This document shows, in pieces, positions 6,876-15,870 of a stretch of 64,000 nucleotides of DNA. The position numbers were made by a program, and so were the translations under genes. The notes under the pieces were generated by a model. It did not search any database and was not told where the DNA came from. It was given only the letters and a program-made list of their open reading frames with translations. The stretch comes from Ramlibacter sp. (GTDB lineage Bacteria; Pseudomonadota; Gammaproteobacteria; Burkholderiales; Burkholderiaceae_C). The stretch covers positions 434,001-498,000 of the forward strand of contig JAHBZN010000003.1 in the NCBI GenBank assembly GCA_019635415.1, given 5' to 3'. Each line of letters begins with the position of its first letter. Position 1 is the stretch's first letter.

Positions 6876-9209
6876 TCACCGCGCGGCGTTGGCATCGGCC
6901 ACGGTCAAAGCTGTCATGTTCACGATGCGGCGCACCGTGGTGCTTGGTGTCAGGACATGCACCGGTTTGGCGGCTCCCAGCAGCACCGGCCCGACTGCGA
7001 TGTTGCCGCCGGCCGCCGTCTTGAGCAGGTTGTAAGAAATATTGGCTGCATCGATGTTGGGCAGCACCAGCAGATTGGCGTCGCCCGACAGGGTGCTGTG
7101 CGGCATGATGCTGCGGCGGGCCGCGCCGTCGAGCGCCACGTCACCGTGCATTTCACCGTCCACGTCGAGCCAGGGCGCTTCCTGGCGCAGCAACTCGAGT
7201 GTGCGGCGCATCTTCACGGCGCTCGGCTGGTTGCTGCTGCCGAAGTTGGAATGGCTGAGCAGCGCGACCTTGGGTTTGAGGCCGAAACGCATCATTTCCT
7301 CGGCCGCCATGACCGTGATTTCGGCCAGTTCGGCGGGCGTGGGGTCGTAGTTGACATGGGTGTCGACCAGGAAGACCTGGCGTCCCGGCAGCATGAGTCC
7401 GTTCATGCAGGCGTAGATCTGCACGTCCTGGGGTGTGCTGGGGCTGCCCCCCGCGCGCTTGCCGATGACCTGGTCGATGTAGTGCAGGTGCATGGCCGTC
7501 GTGCCCCAGGTGCCGCAGATCATGCCGTCGACATCCCCCTTGTGCAGCAGCATGGCGCCGATCAGGGTGAGTCGCCGGCGCATCTCGATCTTGGCCATCT
7601 GGGCGGTCACGCCCTTGCGCTCGGTCATGCGGTGGTAGGTCTGCCAGAAGTCGCGGTAGCGATGGTCCTGCTCGACGTTGACCACGTCGTAGTCCCGCCC
7701 TTCGCGCAGGCGCAGGCCGAACTTCTCGACGCGCTGGGCGATGATCGTGGGCCGCCCGATCAGCGTGGGCCGGGCCAGGGACTCGTCCACCACGATCTGG
7801 GCGGCGCGCAGCACGCGCTCTTCCTCGCCTTCGGCGTAGGCCACGCGTTTCTTGCCGGCGGCTTTGGCCGCCATGAAGATGGGCTTCATCGTGGTGCCCG
7901 AGGCATAGACGAAACTCTGCAGGCGCTCGCGGTAGGCGTCCATGTCGGCGATGGGCCGCGATGCCACGCCGCTGTCGGCTGCGGCCTGGGCCACGGCCGG
8001 CGCGATCTTCATCATCAGTCGCGGATCGAACGGCTTGGGAATCAGGTACTCGGGCCCGAAGGCCAGCTGCTGCCCCTGGTAGGCGGCGGCCACCACCTCG
8101 CTCTGTTCGGCTTGCGCGAGTTCCGCGATGGCGTGGACGGCCGCGATTTCCATCTCGTCGGTGATGGTGGTCGCGCCGCAATCCAGCGCACCGCGGAAGA
8201 TGTAGGGGAAGCACAGGACGTTGTTGACCTGATTGGGATAGTCCGTGCGCCCGGTCGCCATGACCACGTCGTCCCGCACCGCGTGGGCGTCTTCGGGGGA
8301 AATCTCGGGGTTCGGGTTCGCCAGCGCGAAGATCACCGGACGGGGCGCCATGCGGGCCACCATCGCGGGCTTGAGCACGCCGCCGGCGGACAGGCCGAGA
8401 AACACGTCGGCGCCCTCGATCACCTCGGTCAGGGTGCGCGCGCTGGTTTTCTGGGCAAACAGGACCTTGTCCTCGTCCATCAGCTCCGTGCGCCCTTCAT
8501 AGACGACTCCGGCGAGGTCGGTCACGAAGACGTTTTCGCGCTTCAGGCCGACCTTGAGCAGTAGGTTCAGGCAGGCCAGGGCCGCCGCACCGGCGCCCGA
8601 GGTGACGAGCTTGACCTGCGCGATGTCCTTGCCGACCACCTTGAGGCCATTGACCATGGCGGCTGCGACCGTGATGGCCGTGCCATGCTGGTCGTCGTGG
8701 AACACCGGGATCTTCATGCGCTTGCGCAGCTCGCGCTCCACATAGAAGCAGTCGGGGGCCTTGATGTCCTCGAGGTTGACCGCGCCAAAGGTGGGCTCGA
8801 GCGCGGCGATCACTTCAACCAGCCGCGCCGGATCCTTCTCGTTGATCTCGATGTCAAAGACGTCCACACCAGCGAACTTCTTGAACAGCACCCCCTTGCC
8901 CTCCATCACGGGCTTGGAGGCCAGCGGGCCGATGTCGCCCAGCCCCAGCACCGCCGTGCCGTTGGAGATCACCGCGACCAGGTTGCCCCGGCTGGTGTAC
9001 TTGAACGCATTGGCCGGGTCCTTCACGATTTCCTCGCAGGGCGCGGCCACGCCGGGCGAGTAGGCCAGCGCAAGGTCATGCTGGTTGATCAGCTGCTTGG
9101 TGGCGGCGATGGCGATCTTGCCGGGGGTGGGGAACTCGTGGTACTCCAGCGCTGCGCGGCGCAATTCGGAGCGTTTGTCTTCGGGGTTCACCGGGGGCGT
9201 AGCGGGCAT
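6876..9209 (-). CDS. maeB: NADP-dependent malic enzyme with C-terminal phosphotransacetylase-like domain
   Basis: It converts malate to pyruvate and CO2 with NADP reduction, an anaplerotic and NADPH-supplying step. The 777 residues are the size of the MaeB hybrid type. Residues about 15-150 form the malic N-domain ([33 protein letters not shown]). About 160-430 form the NAD(P)-binding domain ([33 protein letters not shown]). About 440-777 form a Pta-like regulatory domain ([17 protein letters not shown]). An AGGAG lies 9 bases before the ATG. It is monocistronic, with a hairpin downstream. Confidence 0.96.
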   Translation of the reverse strand: MPATPPVNPEDKRSELRRAALEYHEFPTPGKIAIAATKQLINQHDLALAYSPGVAAPCEEIVKDPANAFKYTSRGNLVAVISNGTAVLGLGDIGPLASKPVMEGKGVLFKKFAGVDVFDIEINEKDPARLVEVIAALEPTFGAVNLEDIKAPDCFYVERELRKRMKIPVFHDDQHGTAITVAAAMVNGLKVVGKDIAQVKLVTSGAGAAALACLNLLLKVGLKRENVFVTDLAGVVYEGRTELMDEDKVLFAQKTSARTLTEVIEGADVFLGLSAGGVLKPAMVARMAPRPVIFALANPNPEISPEDAHAVRDDVVMATGRTDYPNQVNNVLCFPYIFRGALDCGATTITDEMEIAAVHAIAELAQAEQSEVVAAAYQGQQLAFGPEYLIPKPFDPRLMMKIAPAVAQAAADSGVASRPIADMDAYRERLQSFVYASGTTMKPIFMAAKAAGKKRVAYAEGEEERVLRAAQIVVDESLARPTLIGRPTIIAQRVEKFGLRLREGRDYDVVNVEQDHRYRDFWQTYHRMTERKGVTAQMAKIEMRRRLTLIGAMLLHKGDVDGMICGTWGTTAMHLHYIDQVIGKRAGGSPSTPQDVQIYACMNGLMLPGRQVFLVDTHVNYDPTPAELAEITVMAAEEMMRFGLKPKVALLSHSNFGSSNQPSAVKMRRTLELLRQEAPWLDVDGEMHGDVALDGAARRSIMPHSTLSGDANLLVLPNIDAANISYNLLKTAAGGNIAVGPVLLGAAKPVHVLTPSTTVRRIVNMTALTVADANAAR

Positions 9210-9440
9210 GGGGTCAGGTCTCCTGTGACTGGCAGCTTACGCCCGGGATTGGCGTGCCGTCAGCTTTTGTAAGGGAACGAGATTGTAGACGGGGGCGCGG
9301 GAAAACCCTAGTACGGAGTTCTGCGTAAAGGGTCGATCGCTTTTGACTTTTTGGCAAAGGTCGCCCGGCAATGCCGCCGCGGTCGGTTACGCATGGCCCG
9401 GGTATCATGGGCCGACCATTTTGACCCTCAGGAGGACGCC

Positions 9441-10481
9441 ATGGCGCTGATGGATTTCATCAAGAAACAGTTCATCGACATCATCCAGTGGACGGAGGAG
9501 GGCGACGGCACACTGGCCTGGCGCTTCCCGATGCGGGACATGGAGATCCAGTATGGCGCCTCGCTGACCGTGCGCGAGTCGCAGATGGCGGTGTTTGTCA
9601 ACGAGGGCAAGGTGGCCGACGTGTTCGGCCCGGGCATGTACAAGCTCACCACCCAGACCATCCCGGTGCTGACCTACCTGAAGAACTGGGACAAACTGTT
9701 CGAGTCCCCGTTCAAGAGCGATGTCTACTTCTTCAGCACACGCCAGCAGGTGGACCAGAAGTGGGGCACCCCCCAGCCCGTGACGATTCGCGACAAGGAC
9801 TTCGGCGCGATCCGCCTGCGGGCCTTTGGCAACTACAGCTTCCGGGTGGCCGATCCCAAGCTGTTTCACACTGAAATCTCGGGCACGCGTGAGCGATATG
9901 AGGTGGCTGACCTCGACGGCCAGTTGCGTGGCCTGGTGCTGCAGCACCTGTCGGACGGCATTGGACAGAGCGGTATCCCGTTCCTTGACCTCGCGGCCAA
10001 CCAGATCGAGTTTGCCAAGGCGCTGTCGACCGAGCTCACGCCCGCGTTTGCGGCGATCGGCCTCAAGCTGGAAGGCATGACCGTGCAGAACGTGTCATTG
10101 CCCGAGGAACTGCAGAAAATCCTGGACCAGAAGATCGGCATGGGCATGGTCGGCAACGACATGGGCAAGTTCATGCAGTACCAGACGGCCCAGGCCATTC
10201 CCAAGTTCGCCGAGGGCGCGGCTGGGGGCGGCGGCGGTGTGGCCGGCGATGCCATGGGGCTGGGCGCCGGTGTGGCGCTGGGCCAGGTGCTGGCGCAAAA
10301 CCTTTCACAGGGGCTCAGCTCGGGTCAGGCGGCGCCTGCCGCGCCTGCCGCCGCCGCCGGCGTCCGGCCTGACGAAGTCATGGCCACGCTGGAAAAGCTC
10401 GGCGACTTGAAGGCCAAGGGCATCCTCACGCAGGACGAATTCGACGCCAAGAAGGCGGAGCTTCTCAAGAAGCTCGTCTGA
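9441..10481 (+). CDS. SPFH/band-7 domain protein (YdjI-like) with C-terminal SHOCT-type helix pair
   Basis: The start is the ATG at 9441, preceded by a strong AGGAGG five bases upstream; an upstream in-frame extension lacks such a site. Of 346 residues, about 10-215 are an SPFH (virion-core/YdjI-like) domain (FVNEGKVADVFGPGMYKL, YFFSTRQQVDQKWGT). About 240-305 are a Gly/Ala-rich linker. About 312-346 form a SHOCT-like oligomerisation motif (LGDLKAKGILTQDEFDAKK). These proteins organise membrane platforms and in Bacillus sit in a PspA-type stress operon. It heads the run SPFH-DUF4178-DUF350-spermidine-synthase-like-FAD enzyme with gaps of 12-21 bases, so a common transcript is likely. Confidence 0.88.
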   Translation: MALMDFIKKQFIDIIQWTEEGDGTLAWRFPMRDMEIQYGASLTVRESQMAVFVNEGKVADVFGPGMYKLTTQTIPVLTYLKNWDKLFESPFKSDVYFFSTRQQVDQKWGTPQPVTIRDKDFGAIRLRAFGNYSFRVADPKLFHTEISGTRERYEVADLDGQLRGLVLQHLSDGIGQSGIPFLDLAANQIEFAKALSTELTPAFAAIGLKLEGMTVQNVSLPEELQKILDQKIGMGMVGNDMGKFMQYQTAQAIPKFAEGAAGGGGGVAGDAMGLGAGVALGQVLAQNLSQGLSSGQAAPAAPAAAAGVRPDEVMATLEKLGDLKAKGILTQDEFDAKKAELLKKLV

Positions 10482-10493
10482 CGCCCCGGCCTC

Positions 10494-12014
10494 GTGGCTG
10501 ATCCAAGCCCTCTTCGCAGCTACCGCGCGGCCTGCCCGGGCTGCGGCGCGCCGGTGGAATTCCGCAGCGCCCAGTCCACCCATGCGGTGTGCGCCTATTG
10601 CCAGAGCACCGTCGTTCGCAACGGGGAGGTGCTGTCACGGCTGGGCAAGATGGCCGAGCTGTTCGACGACCACAGTCCATTGCAGCTGCAGGCCAGTGGC
10701 AGCGTGACCCTGCAGGACCGGTTGCGGCGGTTCACGCTGGTGGGCCGACTGCAATACCGTGCGCCCACTGGCACCTGGACCGAGTGGAACGCCTTGTTCG
10801 ACGACGGCACCACCGGCTGGCTGGGCGAGGACAACGGGGCCTACGTGTTCTCGCTACCGGCCGCCCTGCAACGCGAGGCCCCCTCGGCGGACCGCTTCCG
10901 CGTGGGGGCGACCACGGCGTTTGGCGGCAAGCCGTTCAGCGTGGCGCTCAATGACCAGGTGACGCTCATCGCCGCCGAAGGGGAGTTGCCGCGCCTGCCG
11001 GAGCTGGGCCGGCCCTTCACCATGGTGGAGTTGCGCAGTGCCGATGGCGAGGTGCTCAGCTTTGACTACGGCTCCCAGCCGCCGGGGGTCTCGCGCGGAC
11101 GCGCGGTGCTGCTGGAGTCGCTGCAGCTCAGTGGCCTGCGCGACGAATTCATCAAGCAGGAGCGGGGACGCGAATTTGCCTGCCCGCACTGCGGTGCACC
11201 GGTCACAGTCACCCTGGCCAACAGCAAGAGCATCACCTGCCGCTCCTGCCACAGCCTGATCGACCTGGCGTCCGGTACCGGCGCCGAGCTGCGGCATGCG
11301 GTTCAGGACGAACCTGTACAGCCACTCATCGCGCTGGGCTCGGTGGGCTCGCTGCAGGGCGTGGACTGGCAGGTCGTGGGATTCCAGCACCGCCTGGGCC
11401 ACGACCCGCAGGAGGAAGACGCGGAACACTTCGGGTGGGACGAATACCTGCTCTACCATCCCAAGCGGGGCTTCAGTTTTCTCGTCGACAGCGAGGAAGG
11501 CTGGAGCATGGTCAAGCCGACCACGGGCGCCCCGGTGCTGTCGGGCAGCGCCAAGAGCGCCAGCTACCTGGGCACCACCTATGCGTTGCAGTACAGCTAC
11601 GAGGCCGAGACGACCTACGTGGCGGGCGAGTTCTACTGGCCGGTGTCGCGTGGCCAGAAGACCTTCAACCGCGACTTCGGCAAGGGGCGTGGCCTGCTGT
11701 CGATGGAGCAGACACCGACCGAGATCACCTGGTCCGTGGGCAGCAAGGTGGAAAGCGATCTGGTGGCCAAGGCGTTCAAGCTCGAGGGCCGCAAGGCGGA
11801 CCTGGCCCGCGCCGACGCCGGGCCGACGAGTGCCTCGGGCGTGGGCTGCGGTACGGTGGTGGTGATGTTCATCGTCATCCTGCTGTTCCTGGTGCTCTTG
11901 CGCGCCTGCATGTACTGCGACCCGCAGCGTGAGAACTGCAGCCGCTCTGGCAGCAGCTGGCGCAGCAGCGGGGGTTCATTCGGCGGGTTCTCAAGCGGCG
12001 GGAGTCACAAATGA
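10494..12014 (+). CDS. DUF4178 protein with two zinc ribbons and a C-terminal membrane anchor
   Basis: The GTG start at 10494, 12 bases after the SPFH gene, is the only one that keeps the first zinc ribbon. The 506-residue product has CPGC..CAYC (about 15-38) followed by a DUF4178 beta domain, then CPHC..CRSC (about 227-250) and a second DUF4178 domain. The C-terminus has one hydrophobic helix (about 447-465, VVVMFIVILLFLVLL) followed by a Cys- and Ser/Gly-rich tail. The biochemical function is unknown. The family recurs beside DUF350 and spermidine-synthase-like genes, which is the case here. Confidence 0.85.
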   Translation: MADPSPLRSYRAACPGCGAPVEFRSAQSTHAVCAYCQSTVVRNGEVLSRLGKMAELFDDHSPLQLQASGSVTLQDRLRRFTLVGRLQYRAPTGTWTEWNALFDDGTTGWLGEDNGAYVFSLPAALQREAPSADRFRVGATTAFGGKPFSVALNDQVTLIAAEGELPRLPELGRPFTMVELRSADGEVLSFDYGSQPPGVSRGRAVLLESLQLSGLRDEFIKQERGREFACPHCGAPVTVTLANSKSITCRSCHSLIDLASGTGAELRHAVQDEPVQPLIALGSVGSLQGVDWQVVGFQHRLGHDPQEEDAEHFGWDEYLLYHPKRGFSFLVDSEEGWSMVKPTTGAPVLSGSAKSASYLGTTYALQYSYEAETTYVAGEFYWPVSRGQKTFNRDFGKGRGLLSMEQTPTEITWSVGSKVESDLVAKAFKLEGRKADLARADAGPTSASGVGCGTVVVMFIVILLFLVLLRACMYCDPQRENCSRSGSSWRSSGGSFGGFSSGGSHK

Positions 12015-12035
12015 AATTCAATTCTGGAGGTCATC

Positions 12036-12257
12036 ATGGGTTTTGAATGGCTGAAAACCGGGGCCGTCCTTGGCTCCATCCTGTACGCGCTGATCGGCGT
12101 GGTCGTGTTCTGGCTGAGCTTCCTGGTGCTGGACAAGCTCACGCCCTACAACCTGTGGGAAGAGCTGGTGGAGAAGCAGAACGTGGCGCTTGGCGTGGTC
12201 GTCGCGGCCATGGGGCTGGGCATCTCGATCATCGTGGCCGCCGCCATCCACGGTTGA
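12036..12257 (+). CDS. DUF350 small membrane protein (YjfL-like)
   Basis: This 73-residue protein has two transmembrane helices (about 10-33 and 50-71) joined by a polar loop with LDKLTPYNLWEELVEKQN. A CTGGAGG precedes the ATG by 7 bases. YjfL-family proteins are of unknown activity but are associated with PspA/envelope-stress gene neighbourhoods. Its stop overlaps the next start (TGATG), so translational coupling to the membrane synthase is likely. Confidence 0.88.
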   Translation: MGFEWLKTGAVLGSILYALIGVVVFWLSFLVLDKLTPYNLWEELVEKQNVALGVVVAAMGLGISIIVAAAIHG

Positions 12258-13864
12258 TGGCGGCGCTTCCCGAGCCTGCCGGCGCGCCGGGCCCGGGGGC
12301 GGGAGCCGGTGACGCCCCGGTGCCCGAGACTGCAGGACCTTCCCCGCGGCCCGTTGAGGTCGCCTTGCTGGCCAGTGTGTTCGTGGTGGCGGCGTGCGGC
12401 CTGGTCTATGAACTCGCCGCAGGCGCGCTCGCGTCGTACGTGCTGGGCGACTCGGTGCTGCAGTTCTCGACCATCATCGGCACCTACCTGTTCGCCATGG
12501 GCGTGGGCTCCTACCTGTCGCGCTTCTTCGAGCGCCAGCTGCCGGCCCATTTCCTGCGCATCGAACTCATGGTCGCCCTGGTGGGCGGCACGTTGCCGGG
12601 GCTGCTGTTCCTGGCCAATGCCTATGCGCCGGGCTCCTTCCGTTTCATGCTGTATGCGCTGGTGCTGCTGGTGGGCACGCTGGTGGGGCTGGAGATTCCA
12701 CTGGTCATGCGCATCCTGCGGCGCAATGTGGGGCTGCGCGATCTGGTTTCGCAGGTCCTGACATTTGACTACCTGGGCGCGCTCGCCGTGTCGATTGCCT
12801 TTCCGCTGCTGCTGGTGCCGCGCCTGGGGCTGATCCGCACCGGCCTGTTGTTCGGCCTGATGAATGGAGCGGTCGCCTTGTGGGCTCTCTGGCTGTTCCG
12901 GCACGAACTGCGGCGGTTGCGGGCCCATGGCCTGGCCTGCCTGCTGGTGCTCGGTGCGCTGGGCGCCGGATTTGCGGGGGCCGACCAGGTGTCCAGCCTG
13001 GCCGAGGACCGCTTCTACCAGGACCGCATCGTCTTCAGCGCCACCTCGCCCTATCAGCGCATCGTGGTGACGCGCTCGCCGGGCGAAGGCCGCTCGGGCT
13101 ACCGCTTGTTCCTCAATGGCAATCTCCAGTTCGCCGAGCGGGATGAGTACCGCTACCACGAGGCCCTGGTGCACCCGGCGATGGCCGCGTTCGGCGCGCC
13201 GCGCAAGGTGGCCGTGCTGGGCGGAGGTGACGGCATGGCGGTGCGCGAGATTCTCAAGTACCCCTCGGTGAAGAACGTCACACTGGTGGAGCTGGACCCG
13301 CAGATGACGCGGCTCTTCAGCCAGCAGGAGGCGTTGACGCGGCTCAATGGTGGCGCGCTGTCCTCGCCCAAGCTGCGCATCCTCAACACCGACGCCTTCA
13401 CCTGGCTGGGACAGACGACAGAGACCTTTGACGTCATCGTGGTCGACTTCCCGGACCCGACCAATTTCTCCATTGGCAAGCTGTACACCAACTCCTTCTA
13501 TGCCTTGCTGGAGCAACGACTCTCGGCCAGCGGCTATGCCGTGGTGCAGACCACTTCCCCGCTGGTGGCGCGCCAGAGCTTCTGGACGGTGGTGCAGACG
13601 CTGGAGTCCGTGGGCCTGAAAACAGCGCCTTACCACGCCCACGTGCCCAGCTTTGGGGAGTGGGGCTATGTGATTGCGAGCCGCCGCCCCTACCGCCTGC
13701 CGCAGGCCCTGCCGGACGGTCTGCGGTTTCTGTCGCCGCACACGCTGCCCTTGTTGTTCGACTTTCCGCCCGACATGGCGCGGGTGCCGGCCGACGTGAA
13801 CCGGCTGTCCAACCAGGTGCTGGTGACGACCTACGAGCGCGAGTGGGGCAAGGTCCACGAATGA
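12257..13864 (+). CDS. Membrane-anchored polyamine aminopropyltransferase-like protein (spermidine synthase superfamily)
   Basis: The start is the ATG at 12257 sharing bases with the DUF350 stop. The 535-residue protein has an N-terminal membrane domain of about seven helices (about 30-245) and a C-terminal spermidine-synthase fold (about 265-520). The enzyme part shows the nucleophilic-pocket motif VLGGGDGMAVREIL, the acidic VELDPQM and VVDFPDPTNFSIGKLY. The membrane domain distinguishes it from soluble SpeE. The acceptor may be a polyamine or another amine at the membrane face. speD, which makes the aminopropyl donor, is 4.7 kb away at 18601-18978. It overlaps the next gene by ATGA. Confidence 0.88.
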   Translation: MAALPEPAGAPGPGAGAGDAPVPETAGPSPRPVEVALLASVFVVAACGLVYELAAGALASYVLGDSVLQFSTIIGTYLFAMGVGSYLSRFFERQLPAHFLRIELMVALVGGTLPGLLFLANAYAPGSFRFMLYALVLLVGTLVGLEIPLVMRILRRNVGLRDLVSQVLTFDYLGALAVSIAFPLLLVPRLGLIRTGLLFGLMNGAVALWALWLFRHELRRLRAHGLACLLVLGALGAGFAGADQVSSLAEDRFYQDRIVFSATSPYQRIVVTRSPGEGRSGYRLFLNGNLQFAERDEYRYHEALVHPAMAAFGAPRKVAVLGGGDGMAVREILKYPSVKNVTLVELDPQMTRLFSQQEALTRLNGGALSSPKLRILNTDAFTWLGQTTETFDVIVVDFPDPTNFSIGKLYTNSFYALLEQRLSASGYAVVQTTSPLVARQSFWTVVQTLESVGLKTAPYHAHVPSFGEWGYVIASRRPYRLPQALPDGLRFLSPHTLPLLFDFPPDMARVPADVNRLSNQVLVTTYEREWGKVHE

Positions 13865-15468
13865 AGCCCCTGGCCGTGACCCGGCGCGCGGTGCTGGTCG
13901 GTGCAGCGGCGCCGTTGCTGGGCTGCGAGCCGGCGCCGCCTTTGGAGGGCGGTTTTGCCGGCGTGTCCGTGGAACGCGGCCACGTGCTTCGCGAAGGGCG
14001 CAGCTGGCCGGCGCCGGCCGTGACGCGGCGCACGGAGGTGCTGATTGCCGGAGGCGGTGTGGCGGGCCTGGCCGCTGCGCGGGCCTTGCGCCAGCGCGGG
14101 GTCGAGGAGTTCGCCTTGCTCGAGCTGGAAGATTCGGCGGGCGGCAACAGCCGTGGCATGCAGGTCAACGGCCTGCCCTGCCCCATGGGCGCGCACTACC
14201 TGCCCCTGCCGGGCGATGACGCGCGCGAGGTGCAGGACCTCCTCGAGGAACTGGGCCTGAGGCGACGCGTGGCCGGGCGCTGGCAGTACGAGGAGCGCCA
14301 TTTGTGCCACAGCCCGCAGGAACGGCTGTTCTTCAATGGCCACTGGCAGGAGGGACTACTGCCGGTGCAGGACGTGAATGCCACCACGCTGGCGCAGTAC
14401 CACCGCTTTGCGCAGAAGGTGGCCGGGCTGCAGCGCGCCTCGCGCTTTAGCATGCCGGCGCTGCGCACGCCGTTCACGCCGGTCCATGCCGCGTTGGATG
14501 CTCTCACCATGGCGCAGTGGCTGGCGCAGGAGGGGCTCGACGATCCCCATCTGCTCTGGTATCTGGACTACTGCTGCCGGGACGACTACGGTGCCGGCTT
14601 GACGACGGTGTCGGCGTGGGCTGGCGTGCATTACTTCGCAAGCCGTCACGGCTTTCAGGCTCCCGGAGACGCTGTGTCTGACCGTGAGGCCGTGCTCACC
14701 TGGCCCGAAGGCAATGCCTGGCTCACGCGGCGCCTCGCCGCACCGCTGGGCGAGCGGGTCGTTGCCGCCCGCATCGTGGTGCGGATCGCGCAGTTGCGCC
14801 ATGGTGTGCAGGTTGACGCCTGGGACCCCGTTCGCCAGACGCTCGAACGCTGGGAGGCGCGCCAGTGCATTGTGGCGCTGCCCCTCTTCGTGGCGGCGCG
14901 GGTGGTGGAGAACCCGCCACCCTGGCTGGAGGCGCTGGCCGCCCGGCAGCGTCGCGCGCCCTGGGTCGTGGCCAATCTCCATCTGCGCGGCCCCCTGCTC
15001 GACCACCCCGGCGCCCCGCCGAGCTGGGATAACGTGGTCTATGGATCGACCGGCCTGGGCTATGTGGACGCGACGCACCAGCGGCTGGACCCCCGCCCCG
15101 GGCCCACGGTGCTGACCTGGTACCGCGCGCTGGGTGACGTCCCTGGCGCACGGCAGCAGTTGCTGCAGCGGCCCTGGACGGCGTGGCGGGAGGAAGCCCT
15201 GGCGCAGATCGGCGTGCCGCACCCGGACCTGCCCGGTCTGGTCACGCGTGTGGAGGTGACCCGCCATGGTCACGCCATGGCGGTGCCCACCCCCGGACTT
15301 CAGAAGCAAATTCGGCTCCAGCCCTTGTCAGGCGGCCACCATGCGCTATCAAAAAAAGAGCAAATCACGCCCTCAACCGGTCGCCTGCACTTTGCCCACG
15401 CGGACTGGTCGGGCTATTCGGTGTTTGAAGAAGCCTTCACGCGGGGACATCTGGCGGGCCGTCTTTGA
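13861..15468 (+). CDS. FAD-dependent oxidoreductase with Tat-like/lipoprotein leader, carrying a repeat-encoded insert
   Basis: The ATG at 13861 overlaps the preceding stop. The 535-residue product has a leader with a twin arginine (VTRRAVLVGAAAPLLGC) that may be lipidated at Cys21. A Rossmann dinucleotide site, VLIAGGGVAGLAAARAL, lies at about 59-75. The fold resembles NAD(P)/FAD amine-oxidase-like proteins. It ends the SPFH-DUF350 operon, so oxidation of a polyamine or of a product of the upstream synthase is a reasonable guess. Near the C-terminus the peptide LQPLSGGHHALSKKEQ is encoded exactly by repeat copy A and looks like an insertion between conserved segments. Confidence 0.8.
   Translation: MKPLAVTRRAVLVGAAAPLLGCEPAPPLEGGFAGVSVERGHVLREGRSWPAPAVTRRTEVLIAGGGVAGLAAARALRQRGVEEFALLELEDSAGGNSRGMQVNGLPCPMGAHYLPLPGDDAREVQDLLEELGLRRRVAGRWQYEERHLCHSPQERLFFNGHWQEGLLPVQDVNATTLAQYHRFAQKVAGLQRASRFSMPALRTPFTPVHAALDALTMAQWLAQEGLDDPHLLWYLDYCCRDDYGAGLTTVSAWAGVHYFASRHGFQAPGDAVSDREAVLTWPEGNAWLTRRLAAPLGERVVAARIVVRIAQLRHGVQVDAWDPVRQTLERWEARQCIVALPLFVAARVVENPPPWLEALAARQRRAPWVVANLHLRGPLLDHPGAPPSWDNVVYGSTGLGYVDATHQRLDPRPGPTVLTWYRALGDVPGARQQLLQRPWTAWREEALAQIGVPHPDLPGLVTRVEVTRHGHAMAVPTPGLQKQIRLQPLSGGHHALSKKEQITPSTGRLHFAHADWSGYSVFEEAFTRGHLAGRL
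15314..15363 (+). repeat. 50-bp dispersed repeat, copy A (inside the FAD oxidoreductase gene)
   Basis: It shares ungapped landmarks with five other copies: agcccttg at offset 7, ggccac at 21, gctatcaaa at 32 and gagcaa at the end. It lies in sense orientation and remains in frame, encoding LQPLSGGHHALSKKEQ. Confidence 0.85.
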
Positions 15469-15500
15469 CAGATTGGCGCTCTGTGGCGCACAATGCGCCA
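15465..15500 (+). promoter_or_regulatory. Promoter and candidate operator of the ParD-like/zeta operon
   Basis: TTGACA (15465-15470, containing the preceding gene's stop) is followed after 18 bases by CACAAT (15489-15494). TGGCGC (15484-15489) and GCGCCA (15495-15500) form a perfect inverted repeat across the -10. A further TGGCGC at 15474-15479 lies exactly 10 bases, one helical turn, upstream. Spaced half-sites of this kind are typical of ribbon-helix-helix antitoxin operators, so autoregulation is inferred. Confidence 0.65.
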
Positions 15501-15515
15501 AAAAAGGAGGATGCC

Positions 15516-15863
15516 ATGCCCGACGCCCCGTCATTCGTTTCCGTCAAACTGCCCGCAGCGCTGGTCAACCAGGCGCGGGAGGCCGCGCAAACCATGCGGC
15601 GCTCGGTGGCCAGTCAGGTCGAGTACTGGGCCACGCTGGGCAAGGCGCTCGAGCAGGCGGGGCTGACCACGCATGACAGCCATGCGCTGATCGCGCGCCA
15701 GGAGCGCGCGCCCTACACCGTGACGCCCGGACTCTCGCCCGAAACCGACGAACTGCATCACCACGTGCTGGCGCTGGCCAAGTCGGGCGCGCTGGCCGAT
15801 CGTGCCCAGCAGGCGGTGGCGGTCAACAAGGGCCGGCGCGCCAAGGCACCCAAGGCGGCCTGA
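15516..15863 (+). CDS. ParD-like antitoxin (ribbon-helix-helix type)
   Basis: The ATG at 15516 follows a strong aaaaggagg by 5 bases. The 115-residue protein begins with an RHH-like strand-helix-helix (FVSVKLPAALVNQAREAAQTM, then RSVASQVEYWATLGKALEQ), matching the ParD_like antitoxin family. A Lys/Arg/Ala tail follows, which could be the flexible toxin-neutralising end. It lies 7 bases upstream of a zeta-type kinase and downstream of an operator-like repeat array. Pairing of ParD-like antitoxins with zeta-like toxins departs from the classical epsilon/zeta or PezA/PezT layout. Confidence 0.8.
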   Translation: MPDAPSFVSVKLPAALVNQAREAAQTMRRSVASQVEYWATLGKALEQAGLTTHDSHALIARQERAPYTVTPGLSPETDELHHHVLALAKSGALADRAQQAVAVNKGRRAKAPKAA

Positions 15864-15870
15864 ACGGCGC

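Noticed and set aside
6957..8564. Long plus-strand open frame opposite maeB
   Set aside because: Same GC-bias shadow. The His/Gly/Asp-rich product has no recognisable motif, and maeB is full length on the other strand.
12257..13864. Canonical SpeE spermidine synthase
   Set aside because: The N-terminal half is a multi-helix membrane domain absent from SpeE, so only superfamily membership is claimed.
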